A stretch of DNA of 64,000 bases from Consotaella aegiceratis (GCF_036541425.1 NZ_JAZHFT010000002.1:248001-312000); one strand, 5' to 3'. Positions 18,076-26,765 are shown, counted from the stretch's first letter. Notes: generated by a model not told the origin, from the letters alone. Translations and numbers: made by a program.

Positions 18076-18267
18076 ATGCCCGAGGACATCACTTCGCACC
18101 CGGTTCCCACGAGTAACCGGGACAAGGCGTTGGACCTCCTGACGAGAGCCATTTACATCCTTTCGCTGCTCGACCGGCAAACCCAGTGGAGCCTCGGCAG
18201 GATGGAAATTGCCGAGGCTCTTAGAAAGCCCTGCCATGCGGCGGCGCAAAGGCGGCCTGGATCATGA
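18076..18267 (+). CDS. Small hypothetical protein (63 residues)
   Basis: An ATG at 18076 is preceded by a strong ribosome site (AAGGAGG at 18062-18068, good spacing). The 63-residue product begins MPEDITSHPVPTSNRDKALD and contains a predicted amphipathic helix LLTRAIYILSLLDRQTQWSL; the C-terminus is basic. I do not recognise a family. It sits alone between the nucleoside-type importer and the Mo hydroxylase operon. The upstream 17873-18075 holds nothing else I can support. Confidence 0.45.
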   Translation: MPEDITSHPVPTSNRDKALDLLTRAIYILSLLDRQTQWSLGRMEIAEALRKPCHAAAQRRPGS

Positions 18268-18339
18268 CAGCTCGACTGTGCGCCGGCGACGATTTATCGC
18301 CAACTGTAGCGCGGCTGCGTAGACACACTTCGCGATGGC

Positions 18340-18376
18340 ATGCTATATAATTCAAAAAATTTGAGTGTTATTCAAT
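18340..18376 (+). promoter_or_regulatory. AT-rich promoter region of the Mo hydroxylase operon with TCAAA-N3-TTTGA
   Basis: Just before the medium-subunit ATG (18377) is a short AT-rich stretch containing TATATAAT and the inverted repeat TCAAA-AAA-TTTGA (18352-18364). Spacing fits a promoter plus operator for the 6-kb operon. Assigned by position only. Confidence 0.35.
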
Positions 18377-19231
18377 ATGAAGCCAGCAGCCTTTGCTTAT
18401 CACGCTTCTGTGAGCCTACCGGAGGCGCTTTCGCTCCTGGCAGAGCTTGGGGACGAGTGCAAGGTTCTCGCCGGCGGGCAGAGTCTCGTGCCGGCCATGA
18501 ACTTCCGTCTTGCGCGGCCCGCAGCCCTGGTCGATATTAATGGTTTGAACGAATTAGATTATGTGCGGGTCTCTTCCGAGACGATCGCCATCGGCGCCCT
18601 GACGCGCCATGCCGTCTTTCATAGGCCGGTCTGCGACACGATGCTCGGACGGCTTCTGACGCGCATCGTTCGTTACATCGCCCACTATCCGATCCGTCAG
18701 CGCGGTACGTTCGGCGGCAGCCTGTGCCACGCCGACCCCGCGTCGGAATGGTGCCTGGTGACTGCGACGCTGTCGGCGCAGATGGTTTTGCGTAGCGCCA
18801 CGAGCGAGCGTGTTTTGGCCGCCGAGGACTTCTTCAAAGGCACATTCACCACGGTGGTCGAGCCCGGAGAGCTCCTGACAGAAATCCGCGTGCCGGCGAT
18901 GAACGAGGGCTGGCGCTTCGGCTTCTTCGAGTTTTCGCGCCGGGCGGGCGACTTCGGTCTGGTCATGTGCCTTGCGGCGCTGAAGGTCGATGATGGCCGG
19001 ATCGTCGACGCGCGCCTTGGTCTCGGCGGCGTCGCCGATCGGCCGCTGCGCCTGGCGGAGGCGGAGGCCGCGCTGATCGGCCAGCCCGCCGTCGCGCAGA
19101 TCTTCGAAAGGGTCGCATCAGATGCTGCCCAGGCCCTGGATCCCACAGAAGACATTCACGCGTCCGTCGAATATCGGCGTGATCTCGTGCTGGCGGGTGT
19201 CAAGCGCGCTCTGGCGGAAGCGATAGCATGA
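18377..19231 (+). CDS. Molybdenum hydroxylase, FAD-binding medium subunit
   Basis: A 284-residue protein of the CoxM/xanthine dehydrogenase FAD subunit family. It shows the FAD pyrophosphate segment (AGGQSLVPAMNFRLARP), the conserved IAHYPIRQRGTFGGSLCHAD loop and the C-terminal CO_deh_flav_C domain. It passes electrons from the 2Fe-2S subunit to an external acceptor. ATG 18377 (MKPAAFAYH) is the likely start rather than GTG 18365. Its end overlaps the first large subunit by four bases. Confidence 0.93.
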   Translation: MKPAAFAYHASVSLPEALSLLAELGDECKVLAGGQSLVPAMNFRLARPAALVDINGLNELDYVRVSSETIAIGALTRHAVFHRPVCDTMLGRLLTRIVRYIAHYPIRQRGTFGGSLCHADPASEWCLVTATLSAQMVLRSATSERVLAAEDFFKGTFTTVVEPGELLTEIRVPAMNEGWRFGFFEFSRRAGDFGLVMCLAALKVDDGRIVDARLGLGGVADRPLRLAEAEAALIGQPAVAQIFERVASDAAQALDPTEDIHASVEYRRDLVLAGVKRALAEAIA

Positions 19232-21543
19232 ACTGGATCGGGCGATCGCTTCCCCGCCTGGAGGACCCGCTCCTGCTCAAGGGGGCAGGCAGCTATGTTG
19301 CCGACCGGGCGTCCGGCACTCTCCGAGTGAAGTTCGTACGCAGCCCCGTCGCGTGCGGCGCCATTGTCGACATCGACATTCCCGAAGGTGCGATCGTTTT
19401 CACCGGACGCGACCTTGAAGGCGTCAAGCCGATCAGGCCGATTCTGCACCGTTCGGACTATATTCCGGTCAGCCAACCGATCCTGCCGACCGATCGCGTC
19501 GTCTTCATGGGGCAGGCGGTCGCCGCTGTCGTGGCTGAGGGCGAAGCGGAGGCGGAAGACATCGCCGAACAGGTGTTCCTCGACGTCGACGCCGAGAATC
19601 CGATTCTCGACTTCGACGCCGCGCTTGCCGAAGGCGCCGAGGCAGTCCACCCAGAGGCGCCCGGCAACGTTCTGGTCGAGGGCCGCCTGAAGACGGAAAA
19701 CGTCGATCGGGCCTTTGCGTCTGCGGCAACCGTCGTGGAGCTCGACTTGCGCTCGCGCCGGCAGGCGGCGCTACCGATGGAAACGCGTGGCGGCGTTGCC
19801 GAATTCGACGCGGCGACGGGACGCGTCACGCTAAGCGCCTCGGTGCAGATGCCGCACATGCTGCGAACAGGCATCGCCGATACCCTCGGGATCGCCGAAT
19901 CCGAACTGCGGGTGATCGCGCCGGACGTTGGTGGCGGCTTCGGCCAGAAGATGTCGCTGTTTCCCGAATACGTCGTGCTGGTCTGGTTGGCGCGCCGGCT
20001 GCGCAAGTCAGTCGCCTGGATCGAGGACCGCCGGGAGAATCTCCTCGCCTCGACCCACGGGCGCGACCAGGCGTTCAGGATAAGGGGCGCCTTCAGCGCT
20101 GAGGGGCGACTGCTGGCGGTGGATGCGGACCTTTGCTCCAATGTCGGCGCTTTCTCCTGCTATCCGGTGACCTGCGGCGTCGAGCCCCTGATGGCGTTAG
20201 GCGAACTGCCCGGCCCCTACGACTTTTCCGAATATGCGGTGCGCTCGCGCGGCGTCACCACCAACACTTGCATGATGGCCCCCTATCGGGGCGTCGCCCG
20301 GCCGATGCTCACCTTCACCATGGAGCGTCTGATGGAAGCGGCGGCCAAGGCGCTCGGCATCGATCCGGTGGAGATCCGGCGGCGCAACCTCATCACCAGC
20401 TTTCCGCATCGTTCGCCGACCGGCGTCGTCTATGACGAAGGCTCCTATCTTGAGGCCATGGAGATGGCGGTTGGCGCCATCGACATCCCGGCCTTCCGCG
20501 CTCGTCAAGCCGCGGCCCGGGAGCAGGGTCGCTATCTCGGGCTGGGCCTGTCCGTGTTCAGCGAAAGGACGGGCTACGGCACGCCGGTCTATGCCCAGCG
20601 CGGCATGGAGATCGTTCCCGGCTATGAGGTGATCGACTGCACGATGGATCCCTCCGGCTATGTCGAGCTGCGCATCGGCGCCTCGCCGCATGGCCAGGGA
20701 CTGAAGACCAGCATGGCCCAGATCGTCGCCGACGAACTGCAGGTTCCGGTGGACGCCATCCGGATCGTTTCTGGCGATACCGATGCCACGCCATATGGAT
20801 GGGGAACGTTCGCCAGCCGCTCGGTCGTCATCTCCGGCGGCGCCGCGAAATTGGCGGCCGGCAAGATGGCCGGCCGGTTGAAGGAGATCGCGGCGGTACT
20901 CCTGGAGGCCGACCCCAGTTCGGTCGTTCTCGACGCCGGCTTCGCCCGAATCCCGGGCACCAACAAGTCGGCCCCGATCAGCGAACTGGCGCGGGCAGCT
21001 TATCATCAGAGCCACCGTTTCGCCGGCCTCGGCGCCGGCCTCAAGGAATCGGCATTCTACGATCCGGCCGGCACCTTCTCCAACGCCTGCCATATCGCCA
21101 TCGTCGACGTCGACGTCGAGACCGGCGCCGTGCGCATCGAGCGGTTTCTGGTGGCCGAGGATGCGGGCATCCTCATCAATCCGATGATCGTCGACGGCCA
21201 GATCGCCGGCGGTGTCGTGCAGGGCATCGGCAACGCTCTCTTCGAGGAAATGATCTACGACGATTTCGGCAACCTGCTGACCACCTCGCTGGCCGACTAT
21301 CTGCCACCTACCACGGCCGAGATTCCCGATATCGAGATCCTGCATATGCAGACGGTCTCGCCCGAAAGCGTCACCAAGGCCAAAGGCGTGGGCGAGGGCG
21401 GCACCATCGGCGCCCCGGCCGCCCTCCTCAATGCGATCACCGACGCGCTGTCGCCCTTCGGTGTCGAGATTACCCAAATGCCCGCCACGCCGCAGCGAAT
21501 TCGCGAGCATTTGCGGCAAGCAAAGGCTGCTCTTCATGACTGA
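19228..21543 (+). CDS. Molybdenum hydroxylase, molybdopterin-binding large subunit (first copy)
   Basis: A 771-residue large subunit of the xanthine dehydrogenase/aldehyde oxidase family. The N-terminus MNWIGRSLPRLEDPLLLKGAG is typical. Cofactor-contact motifs include VGGGFGQKM (about residue 235) and PYRGVARP (about 352), and the catalytic Glu lies in GVGEGG near the C-terminus. The PYRGVAR loop resembles the AYRGAGR form rather than AYxCSFR, so this is not an aerobic CO dehydrogenase despite likely automatic naming. It hydroxylates a carbon next to nitrogen in a heterocycle or an aldehyde. It overlaps the small-subunit gene by eight bases. Confidence 0.93.
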   Translation: MNWIGRSLPRLEDPLLLKGAGSYVADRASGTLRVKFVRSPVACGAIVDIDIPEGAIVFTGRDLEGVKPIRPILHRSDYIPVSQPILPTDRVVFMGQAVAAVVAEGEAEAEDIAEQVFLDVDAENPILDFDAALAEGAEAVHPEAPGNVLVEGRLKTENVDRAFASAATVVELDLRSRRQAALPMETRGGVAEFDAATGRVTLSASVQMPHMLRTGIADTLGIAESELRVIAPDVGGGFGQKMSLFPEYVVLVWLARRLRKSVAWIEDRRENLLASTHGRDQAFRIRGAFSAEGRLLAVDADLCSNVGAFSCYPVTCGVEPLMALGELPGPYDFSEYAVRSRGVTTNTCMMAPYRGVARPMLTFTMERLMEAAAKALGIDPVEIRRRNLITSFPHRSPTGVVYDEGSYLEAMEMAVGAIDIPAFRARQAAAREQGRYLGLGLSVFSERTGYGTPVYAQRGMEIVPGYEVIDCTMDPSGYVELRIGASPHGQGLKTSMAQIVADELQVPVDAIRIVSGDTDATPYGWGTFASRSVVISGGAAKLAAGKMAGRLKEIAAVLLEADPSSVVLDAGFARIPGTNKSAPISELARAAYHQSHRFAGLGAGLKESAFYDPAGTFSNACHIAIVDVDVETGAVRIERFLVAEDAGILINPMIVDGQIAGGVVQGIGNALFEEMIYDDFGNLLTTSLADYLPPTTAEIPDIEILHMQTVSPESVTKAKGVGEGGTIGAPAALLNAITDALSPFGVEITQMPATPQRIREHLRQAKAALHD

Positions 21544-22024
21544 CCAGATTTCCTTCACACTCGACGTCAACGGCAAGGCGTACGCGATCTCTACGGAGCC
21601 ACGCCGCACGCTGGCCGACGCTCTGCGCGACGATTGCGGGCTGACGGGCACCCATCTCGGCTGCGAGCACGGTTTTTGCGGCGCCTGCACAGTGCTCCTG
21701 GACGGCAAGCCAGTGCGCTCGTGCCTGATTTTCGCGGTACAGGCGCAGGGCAAGGCGATCACTACTGTCGAGGGTCTGGCCGATGGCGATACGCTGCATC
21801 CGCTCCAGCAGGCCTTTTGGGAGAATCACGGGCTGCAATGCGGCTTCTGCACGCCCGGCTTTCTGATGCTGGCCGCCGGCGCCCTTCAGGAGAACCCCAA
21901 TTTGTCGGACGAGGAGATCCGCGAGGTGCTCTCGTCGAACCTGTGCCGCTGCACGGGCTATCAGAACATCATCAAGGCCGTGCGTCTCGCCGCGGCCGAG
22001 ATGCGCCGCGGCCAAGCTGCCTGA
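21536..22024 (+). CDS. Molybdenum hydroxylase, 2Fe-2S small subunit
   Basis: A 162-residue iron-sulfur subunit with both [2Fe-2S] clusters. The plant-ferredoxin type motif CEHGFCGACTVLLDG with a later CL lies at about residues 41-62, and the helical-domain cluster motifs CGFCTPGF and CRCTGY lie near residues 100-140. It transfers electrons from Mo to FAD. It starts eight bases inside the first large-subunit gene and ends with TGATG, overlapping the second large-subunit start by one base. Confidence 0.94.
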   Translation: MTDQISFTLDVNGKAYAISTEPRRTLADALRDDCGLTGTHLGCEHGFCGACTVLLDGKPVRSCLIFAVQAQGKAITTVEGLADGDTLHPLQQAFWENHGLQCGFCTPGFLMLAAGALQENPNLSDEEIREVLSSNLCRCTGYQNIIKAVRLAAAEMRRGQAA

Positions 22025-24330
22025 TGGGCGCGATCGGCCAGTCCCTGAAGCGCCTGGAGGATCGCGATCTGCTCCTCGGCAAAGGGCGTTTTGCCGCCGA
22101 CATCAATGTCAAAGGGCAGCTCCACATGCGAGTGGTGCGCTCACCCATCGCCTTCGGTCGCATCCTCGGCATCGACATCGAGGAAGCGGCAGCTCTCGAC
22201 GGCGTTGCCGCAGTCTGGACCGGCGCCGACATTGCCGATCTGCCGCCAATCGACTTCCGCATGACCCGCATCCAGGGGCTCGAGCCCTATCGGCAACTCG
22301 TTCTGGCGCGGGACTACGTGCGCTATGTCGGCGAGCCGGTCGCGGTCGTCTTCGCGGTCGATCCCTACGTGGCGGAGGACGCCGCCGAACTCGTGTTTTG
22401 CGACATCGACGAACTGGACCCGCAGCTCGACGCCGCCGCCGATCCTGGACCCTTTATGCCCGATACCCAGCCTGGCCTCTTGTCCGAGCCGGCGGTCGTG
22501 CGCAAGGCCTATGGCGATATCAACGCGGCCTTTTCGGCAGGCCATCGCGTCGTCGAACTGGAAGTGCGTGTCGGTCGCCACAGCGGCGTTCCTTTGGAAA
22601 CCCGCGGGGCGCTGGCGGTCCATGACGCGGCCACGGACGTTCTCACCATGTTTGGTGCCGCCAAGGTTCCGCACTACAATCGCGACGCCATCGCGCGGAT
22701 GCTCGGTCTGCGCCAGAACCAGGTCCAGCTCAGCGAGGGCCATGTCGGGGGCGGATTCGGGATCCGCGGCGAGCTCTATCCCGAAGACGTGCTCGTCTGC
22801 TTGGCGGCCCGGGCGCTGGGGTCACCGGTCAAGTGGATCGAGGACCGAAAGGAACATCTCGTCGCTGCCAACCATTCGCGGGATCAGCTCTACCGGATCC
22901 GAGCCGCTGTCGACGAACGCGGCTTCATCCATGGTCTGGACGTCCAGTTCTTCACCGATCAGGGCGCCTATGTGCGCACCCACGGTGCCACTGTTTCCGA
23001 CCTGTCTGCGGGACTGCTGCCCGGTCCCTACGTCATTCCCGCCTATCGGGTCGCCGGTCACATCCGGCTGACCAACAAGACGCCCGCCGGCACCTATCGG
23101 GCGCCCGGCCGCTTCGAATCGACCTTCGCGCGCGAGCGCCTGATCGACCGTATCGCCCAGGACCTGGGTCTCGACGCGGTCGAGGTCCGGCGCGTCAATC
23201 TGGTTCCCGCCGAGTCCATGCCATTCGATCGCGGCATCGAGACGCTGGGAACCGACGTGGTCTACGATTCGGGGCGCTATCATGATCTCTTCGACCGTCT
23301 TCTGGCGCACATCGATGCCGGGCGGCTTGGCGCCGAACTGGACGAGCGCCGCCGAAACGGCGAAACCATCGGCATCGGGTTCGCCTATTTCGTCGAAAAA
23401 AGCGGGCTCGGGCCGCGCGACCTCGTGCGCATCGCGGTTGGGCAAGACGGCGGGGTCGAGATCGTCACCGGCGTCGCCTCGGTCGGACAGGGCGTTGAAA
23501 CGGTGCTGGCGCAGATTTGCGCCGAGATGCTCGACATTTCGATCAACGGCATACGCGTAGTCCATGGGCAGACGGATCGCATTGAGTTCGGCATGGGGGC
23601 CTTCGCGTCCCGGGTCACCGTGATGGCGGGATCGGCCGTCAAAATCGCTGCGGAGGCCTTGCGCGAGCGGGCCTTGGCGGTCGCAGCCCCATTGCTCCAG
23701 ACTGACGCGGCGGCGCTGCGGATCGAAAAGGGCGAGGTGCTGGGTCCGAAGGGGGCTTCGATCTCGCTCGCCGCCTTGGCTGCCCATCTCGAGGGCGAAG
23801 GGGGGCTGACGGCCGAGGGAAGCTTCACGAGTAGCCACATGGCCTATCCCTACGGCATTCACTTCGCCCAGGTTCGCGTCGATCCCGAGACCTGCGAGGT
23901 GAAGATCGAGCGTTACGTCGTGGCCTACGACGTCGGGCGCGCCATCAACCCTATGCTGATCGAGGGGCAGATCGTCGGCGCCGCGGCCCAGGGTATCGGC
24001 GGCGCGCTCCTGGAGGAGTTCGTCTACGACTCCTACGGGCAGCCTCTGGCGACGAGCTTTGCCGACTATCTCATGCCGACATGCCGGGAGATGCCCCCGG
24101 TCGAGATGCTGCTTCGCGAAGACGCTCCGAGCCCGATCAACCCGCTGGGTGCCAAGGGAGCGGGGGAAGGCGGCCTGACGGCGGCCGGAGCCACCCTGGC
24201 CGCAGCGATCGACGATGCCCTTCAGATGCCGGGCACGATCACTCGTTTGCCGATTTCGCCGAGCGCTCTTCACGAGGCACTGCGGGCGCAAAGCCGCTCG
24301 CAGAGGGCAGCCTTCCACCCTCGCGATTGA
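22024..24330 (+). CDS. Molybdenum hydroxylase, molybdopterin-binding large subunit (second copy)
   Basis: A 768-residue second large subunit, full length and clearly divergent from the first. It has the typical start MGAIGQSLKRLEDRDLLLGKG, cofactor motif VGGGFGIRG, loop TYRAPGRFES in place of PYRGVARP, and catalytic Glu in GAGEGG. Both copies keep the residues expected of an active enzyme, so one operon may assemble two enzymes that share the small and medium subunits, or a mixed complex. The gene's 3' end overlaps the convergent regulator gene by 92 bases. Confidence 0.93.
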   Translation: MGAIGQSLKRLEDRDLLLGKGRFAADINVKGQLHMRVVRSPIAFGRILGIDIEEAAALDGVAAVWTGADIADLPPIDFRMTRIQGLEPYRQLVLARDYVRYVGEPVAVVFAVDPYVAEDAAELVFCDIDELDPQLDAAADPGPFMPDTQPGLLSEPAVVRKAYGDINAAFSAGHRVVELEVRVGRHSGVPLETRGALAVHDAATDVLTMFGAAKVPHYNRDAIARMLGLRQNQVQLSEGHVGGGFGIRGELYPEDVLVCLAARALGSPVKWIEDRKEHLVAANHSRDQLYRIRAAVDERGFIHGLDVQFFTDQGAYVRTHGATVSDLSAGLLPGPYVIPAYRVAGHIRLTNKTPAGTYRAPGRFESTFARERLIDRIAQDLGLDAVEVRRVNLVPAESMPFDRGIETLGTDVVYDSGRYHDLFDRLLAHIDAGRLGAELDERRRNGETIGIGFAYFVEKSGLGPRDLVRIAVGQDGGVEIVTGVASVGQGVETVLAQICAEMLDISINGIRVVHGQTDRIEFGMGAFASRVTVMAGSAVKIAAEALRERALAVAAPLLQTDAAALRIEKGEVLGPKGASISLAALAAHLEGEGGLTAEGSFTSSHMAYPYGIHFAQVRVDPETCEVKIERYVVAYDVGRAINPMLIEGQIVGAAAQGIGGALLEEFVYDSYGQPLATSFADYLMPTCREMPPVEMLLREDAPSPINPLGAKGAGEGGLTAAGATLAAAIDDALQMPGTITRLPISPSALHEALRAQSRSQRAAFHPRD

Positions 24331-24988
24331 TGTTGAACCAGAGGGCGCGAACCTTCGTCTGCCCATGGTTCCAAATCTTGTGGTTGCGGCGCGAATTGTA
24401 GGAAATGAGGTCGCCCTGATGCAACTGGTGCCTGTTGCCTTCGACCTCCACGGTAAGCTCGCCTTCGAGTACGAACCCATATTCGAACCCTTCATGCGAC
24501 AACGGTCTGTCAGTGCTGCCCGTGTGGGGATCGTATTCGTTGATCGCGATCGAGACGCCTCGGGCGGGATCTTCGCGCAACAACCGTCGGACGACATGCT
24601 GGGCGGCCTCGATGATTCGGGCGTCCGAGGCCCGAATAACCATCTTCTCTTCCGGTTCGTTGTCGATGGCCAGCAGCTCCGACATGGTGACGCCGAGCGC
24701 GCTGGCAATCACCACCAGAGACCCGATGGAAGGCGAGGCGCGACCGCGTTCGACCAGGCTCAGCATGGACGGGCTGAGATTGGCGGCATTCGCGATCGCC
24801 TGCAGCGTCATCCCGCGGGCCTGGCGCGCCTCGCGAATACGGTTGCCGATAGCGGCCAAAGCCTGGGCGGTGGTTTCTGCCATCTCCCCGGCATCTGTCT
24901 CAGGCAAAACTGTTTTCACTCTCGTTCCACTTGCTGGCGTATATTCGTCGGTCGGACTCCCGCAATGGGCCCATGGGGCGGGAGCCAT
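24239..24988 (-). CDS. XRE-family regulator with C-terminal cupin domain
   Basis: The product has an N-terminal lambda-repressor-type helix-turn-helix (GMTLQAIANAANLSPSMLSL) and a C-terminal cupin_2 domain (EYGFVLEGELTVEVEG, HQGDLISYNS) that binds a small ligand. The start is uncertain: ATG 24883 gives the usual N-terminus (MAETTAQALAAIGNRIREA) but with poorly spaced GGGGAG, ATG 24988 and TTG 25006 lie upstream. It is transcribed divergently from the cupin operon, facing a 16-bp palindrome, and convergently with the Mo hydroxylase operon, overlapping it by 92 bases. It is the best candidate for the local regulator of the catabolic block. Confidence 0.88.
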   Translation of the reverse strand: MAPAPWAHCGSPTDEYTPASGTRVKTVLPETDAGEMAETTAQALAAIGNRIREARQARGMTLQAIANAANLSPSMLSLVERGRASPSIGSLVVIASALGVTMSELLAIDNEPEEKMVIRASDARIIEAAQHVVRRLLREDPARGVSIAINEYDPHTGSTDRPLSHEGFEYGFVLEGELTVEVEGNRHQLHQGDLISYNSRRNHKIWNHGQTKVRALWFNINREGGRLPSASGFAPAVPREERSAKSANE

Positions 24989-25015
24989 CAGCTCTGCATT
25001 GCACAAGCCAAGAAT

Positions 25016-25031
25016 TTTTACTATAGTAAAA
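25016..25031. promoter_or_regulatory. 16-bp perfect palindrome, candidate operator of the XRE-cupin regulator
   Basis: TTTTACTATAGTAAAA is perfectly symmetric and lies in the divergent gap between the regulator and the first cupin gene. It probably controls both promoters. A related symmetric site with the same TTTTA and TAAAA ends lies at 27562-27578. Confidence 0.6.
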
Positions 25032-25063
25032 TCTGTTGATCATTATTGAAAGTGCTGCCATTC

Positions 25064-25468
25064 ATGACGTCCCAGGATACATCGAAAGTTCGCGTGATTG
25101 ACAGTGCGCAGCCATGTCCGGAAATAGCCTTGGTTGAAGGGGACGGCAACGCAAGGGTGGTCCTTTGGCCGGGCAATGGCGGGCGTTTTCGCAGCTTTCA
25201 GGTCATCACTATGAAAGACGGAGCGGCAACAGTGGAGCTTCAGCATGCCACGGATTGCGTCTACTACGCTGTTAGCGGCAATGGCGACGTGGTCGATCTG
25301 ACGACCGGCGAGCGGCAAGCCCTGGTCGAGGGCGCGATGGTTCATATCGATGCCGGTGACCGCTATCGGATCGATGCTGGCGATGCCGGGATCGAGGTTT
25401 TGGGCGGGCCGTGCCCGCCGGATGAAGCGTTCTATGCCGCGTTCGGCGTCGAGGTGGAGTCGGCATAA
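25064..25468 (+). CDS. Small cupin-fold protein with degenerate metal site
   Basis: A 134-residue single-domain cupin (MTSQDTSKVRV start; TTG 25046 is less likely). Segments ARVVLWPG, VYYAVSGNGDVVDLTTGE and GAMVHIDAGDRYRI mark the beta barrel. It is clearly paralogous to the next gene (shared WPG, VDLT and GGP.P positions) but lacks its HxH metal motif, showing only a single His in VELQHATD. It may bind a ligand without metal or form a heteromer with its paralogue. Its stop overlaps the next start (TAATG). Confidence 0.8.
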   Translation: MTSQDTSKVRVIDSAQPCPEIALVEGDGNARVVLWPGNGGRFRSFQVITMKDGAATVELQHATDCVYYAVSGNGDVVDLTTGERQALVEGAMVHIDAGDRYRIDAGDAGIEVLGGPCPPDEAFYAAFGVEVESA

Positions 25469-25863
25469 TGGCGATCCGCATCTTTCATCGCGACAAGCCC
25501 TCGATCCGGCTTCCTCTTATTTCCAAGGACGCGCGCTTCGTCATCTGGCCGGGCGTCGGCGCCTGGCACGCCAATATGAACTATGTCGTGCTCGAACCCG
25601 GTGAGGCCAACGTGCCGCATATTCACACCGAGTCGGAGGATTCGATCTTCATCCTCGAGGGGGAGGGCACGGTCGACGATCTGACGCACGACATCTCCGT
25701 CCCGTTCAAGGCCGGTTGCGTCGTGCATGTTCCCGTCGGTGTGAAGCATGCGGTAAAGGCAGACCAGGGAGTGCGGGTCGTCAGTGTCGGAGGACCGGCG
25801 CCGGCGGATGTGACGCTGCTGAAGGCGGCGGGAGCTTTGCCTGCGGACGCAGAGCCCAGCTGA
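25468..25863 (+). CDS. Small cupin-fold protein
   Basis: A 131-residue cupin with the canonical first motif (VPHIHTESEDSIFILEGEG, HxH plus Glu) and second motif (GCVVHVPVGVKHAV with His), so a metal-binding site is likely. It lies between the degenerate cupin and the carbon-nitrogen hydrolase with one-base overlaps on both sides. It could be a small-molecule isomerase, a dioxygenase-like enzyme or a ligand sensor; the sequence does not decide. Confidence 0.85.
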   Translation: MAIRIFHRDKPSIRLPLISKDARFVIWPGVGAWHANMNYVVLEPGEANVPHIHTESEDSIFILEGEGTVDDLTHDISVPFKAGCVVHVPVGVKHAVKADQGVRVVSVGGPAPADVTLLKAAGALPADAEPS

Positions 25864-26711
25864 TGGCCGTCGCCCTGGCCGTCGTCCAGATGAACGCTGC
25901 GCTCTACGACGGCGGAGCGAACCGGCGGCGCTCTCTGGATTTCGTCGACGAGGCGGCCTCGGCCGGCGCCCGGTTGGTGGTTCTGCCTGAGCTGGCGATC
26001 AGCGGCTACGGGCTCGATGCAGATGGCTTGCGCGCCGCGGCCGAGCCGCTCGATGGACCGACCCTGGCCGCCTGGAGCAAGAGCGCGCGCCGGCACCAAC
26101 TCTGGATCACCGGCGGATTTTGCGAAGCCGACGGCGACCGTCTTTACAATTCCGTGATGCTGGTGGGACCCGACGGCCTAGTCGGTCATTACCGCAAGTT
26201 GCATCTCTTCGACAGGGAGAAGACGGTTTTCGCGCCGGGCGACATGGGGCTGGCGGTTCACGATACGCCGATCGGCCGCATTGGTCTGTGCGTGTGCTAC
26301 GATCTTCGCTTCGTGGAGGTGGCGCGCGTCCTGGCCCTTCAGGACGCGCATGTCGTTGCCGTTCCGACCGCTTGGGTCGGGGGCTTCGACCGCAATCCCT
26401 ATGATTCCGGCGGCTTCATCGCCCAGGCCCGAGGCGCCGTTCTGCAAGCGAACCTCAACCAGGTCTATATGGCCTGTGCCTCGCAGTGCGCGAACGCTGG
26501 CCGTATCCGCTTCCTGGGATCCTCACTTGTCGCAGACCCCTTTGGCGACATGCTTCTCGAACCGATGCCCCGCGACAAAGAGGGGATCGGCCTCGCGCTG
26601 ATCGATCCCGAGGTGGCGTACCGCGCTCGCGCCCGATCCGAGTTGATCCGCCCCAGGGATGATCGGCGTACCGATGTCTACGGCATCGCATTCCAAGGAC
26701 GCTGCCTCTGA
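25863..26711 (+). CDS. Carbon-nitrogen hydrolase (nitrilase superfamily amidase)
   Basis: A 282-residue nitrilase-superfamily protein with the Glu-Lys-Cys triad: E43 in VVLPELAISGYG, K112 in YRKLHLFD, C145 in GLCVCYDLRF. The start ATG 25863 overlaps the cupin stop (TGATG). This family hydrolyses omega-amides, carbamoyl amines, ureido compounds or nitriles. The DREK and CYDLRF context resembles omega-amidase or N-carbamoyl hydrolase branches. In this cluster it probably removes nitrogen from a ring-opened heterocycle. Confidence 0.9.
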   Translation: MAVALAVVQMNAALYDGGANRRRSLDFVDEAASAGARLVVLPELAISGYGLDADGLRAAAEPLDGPTLAAWSKSARRHQLWITGGFCEADGDRLYNSVMLVGPDGLVGHYRKLHLFDREKTVFAPGDMGLAVHDTPIGRIGLCVCYDLRFVEVARVLALQDAHVVAVPTAWVGGFDRNPYDSGGFIAQARGAVLQANLNQVYMACASQCANAGRIRFLGSSLVADPFGDMLLEPMPRDKEGIGLALIDPEVAYRARARSELIRPRDDRRTDVYGIAFQGRCL

Positions 26712-26765
26712 GCGGAGCACTGGCCGCCGCGAGCAACCACGAATGTCCAGCAAAAGGACTGACGC

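Noticed and set aside
17764..18249. 161-codon minus-strand frame after the nucleoside-type importer
   Set aside because: It overlaps the end of the permease gene, has no ribosome site or domain and is basic and low in complexity; the plus-strand small gene with AAGGAGG is more plausible.
18377..24330. Annotation as aerobic carbon monoxide dehydrogenase
   Set aside because: Neither large subunit has the AYxCSFR active-site loop of form I CO dehydrogenase; the loops read PYRGVARP and TYRAPGRFES.
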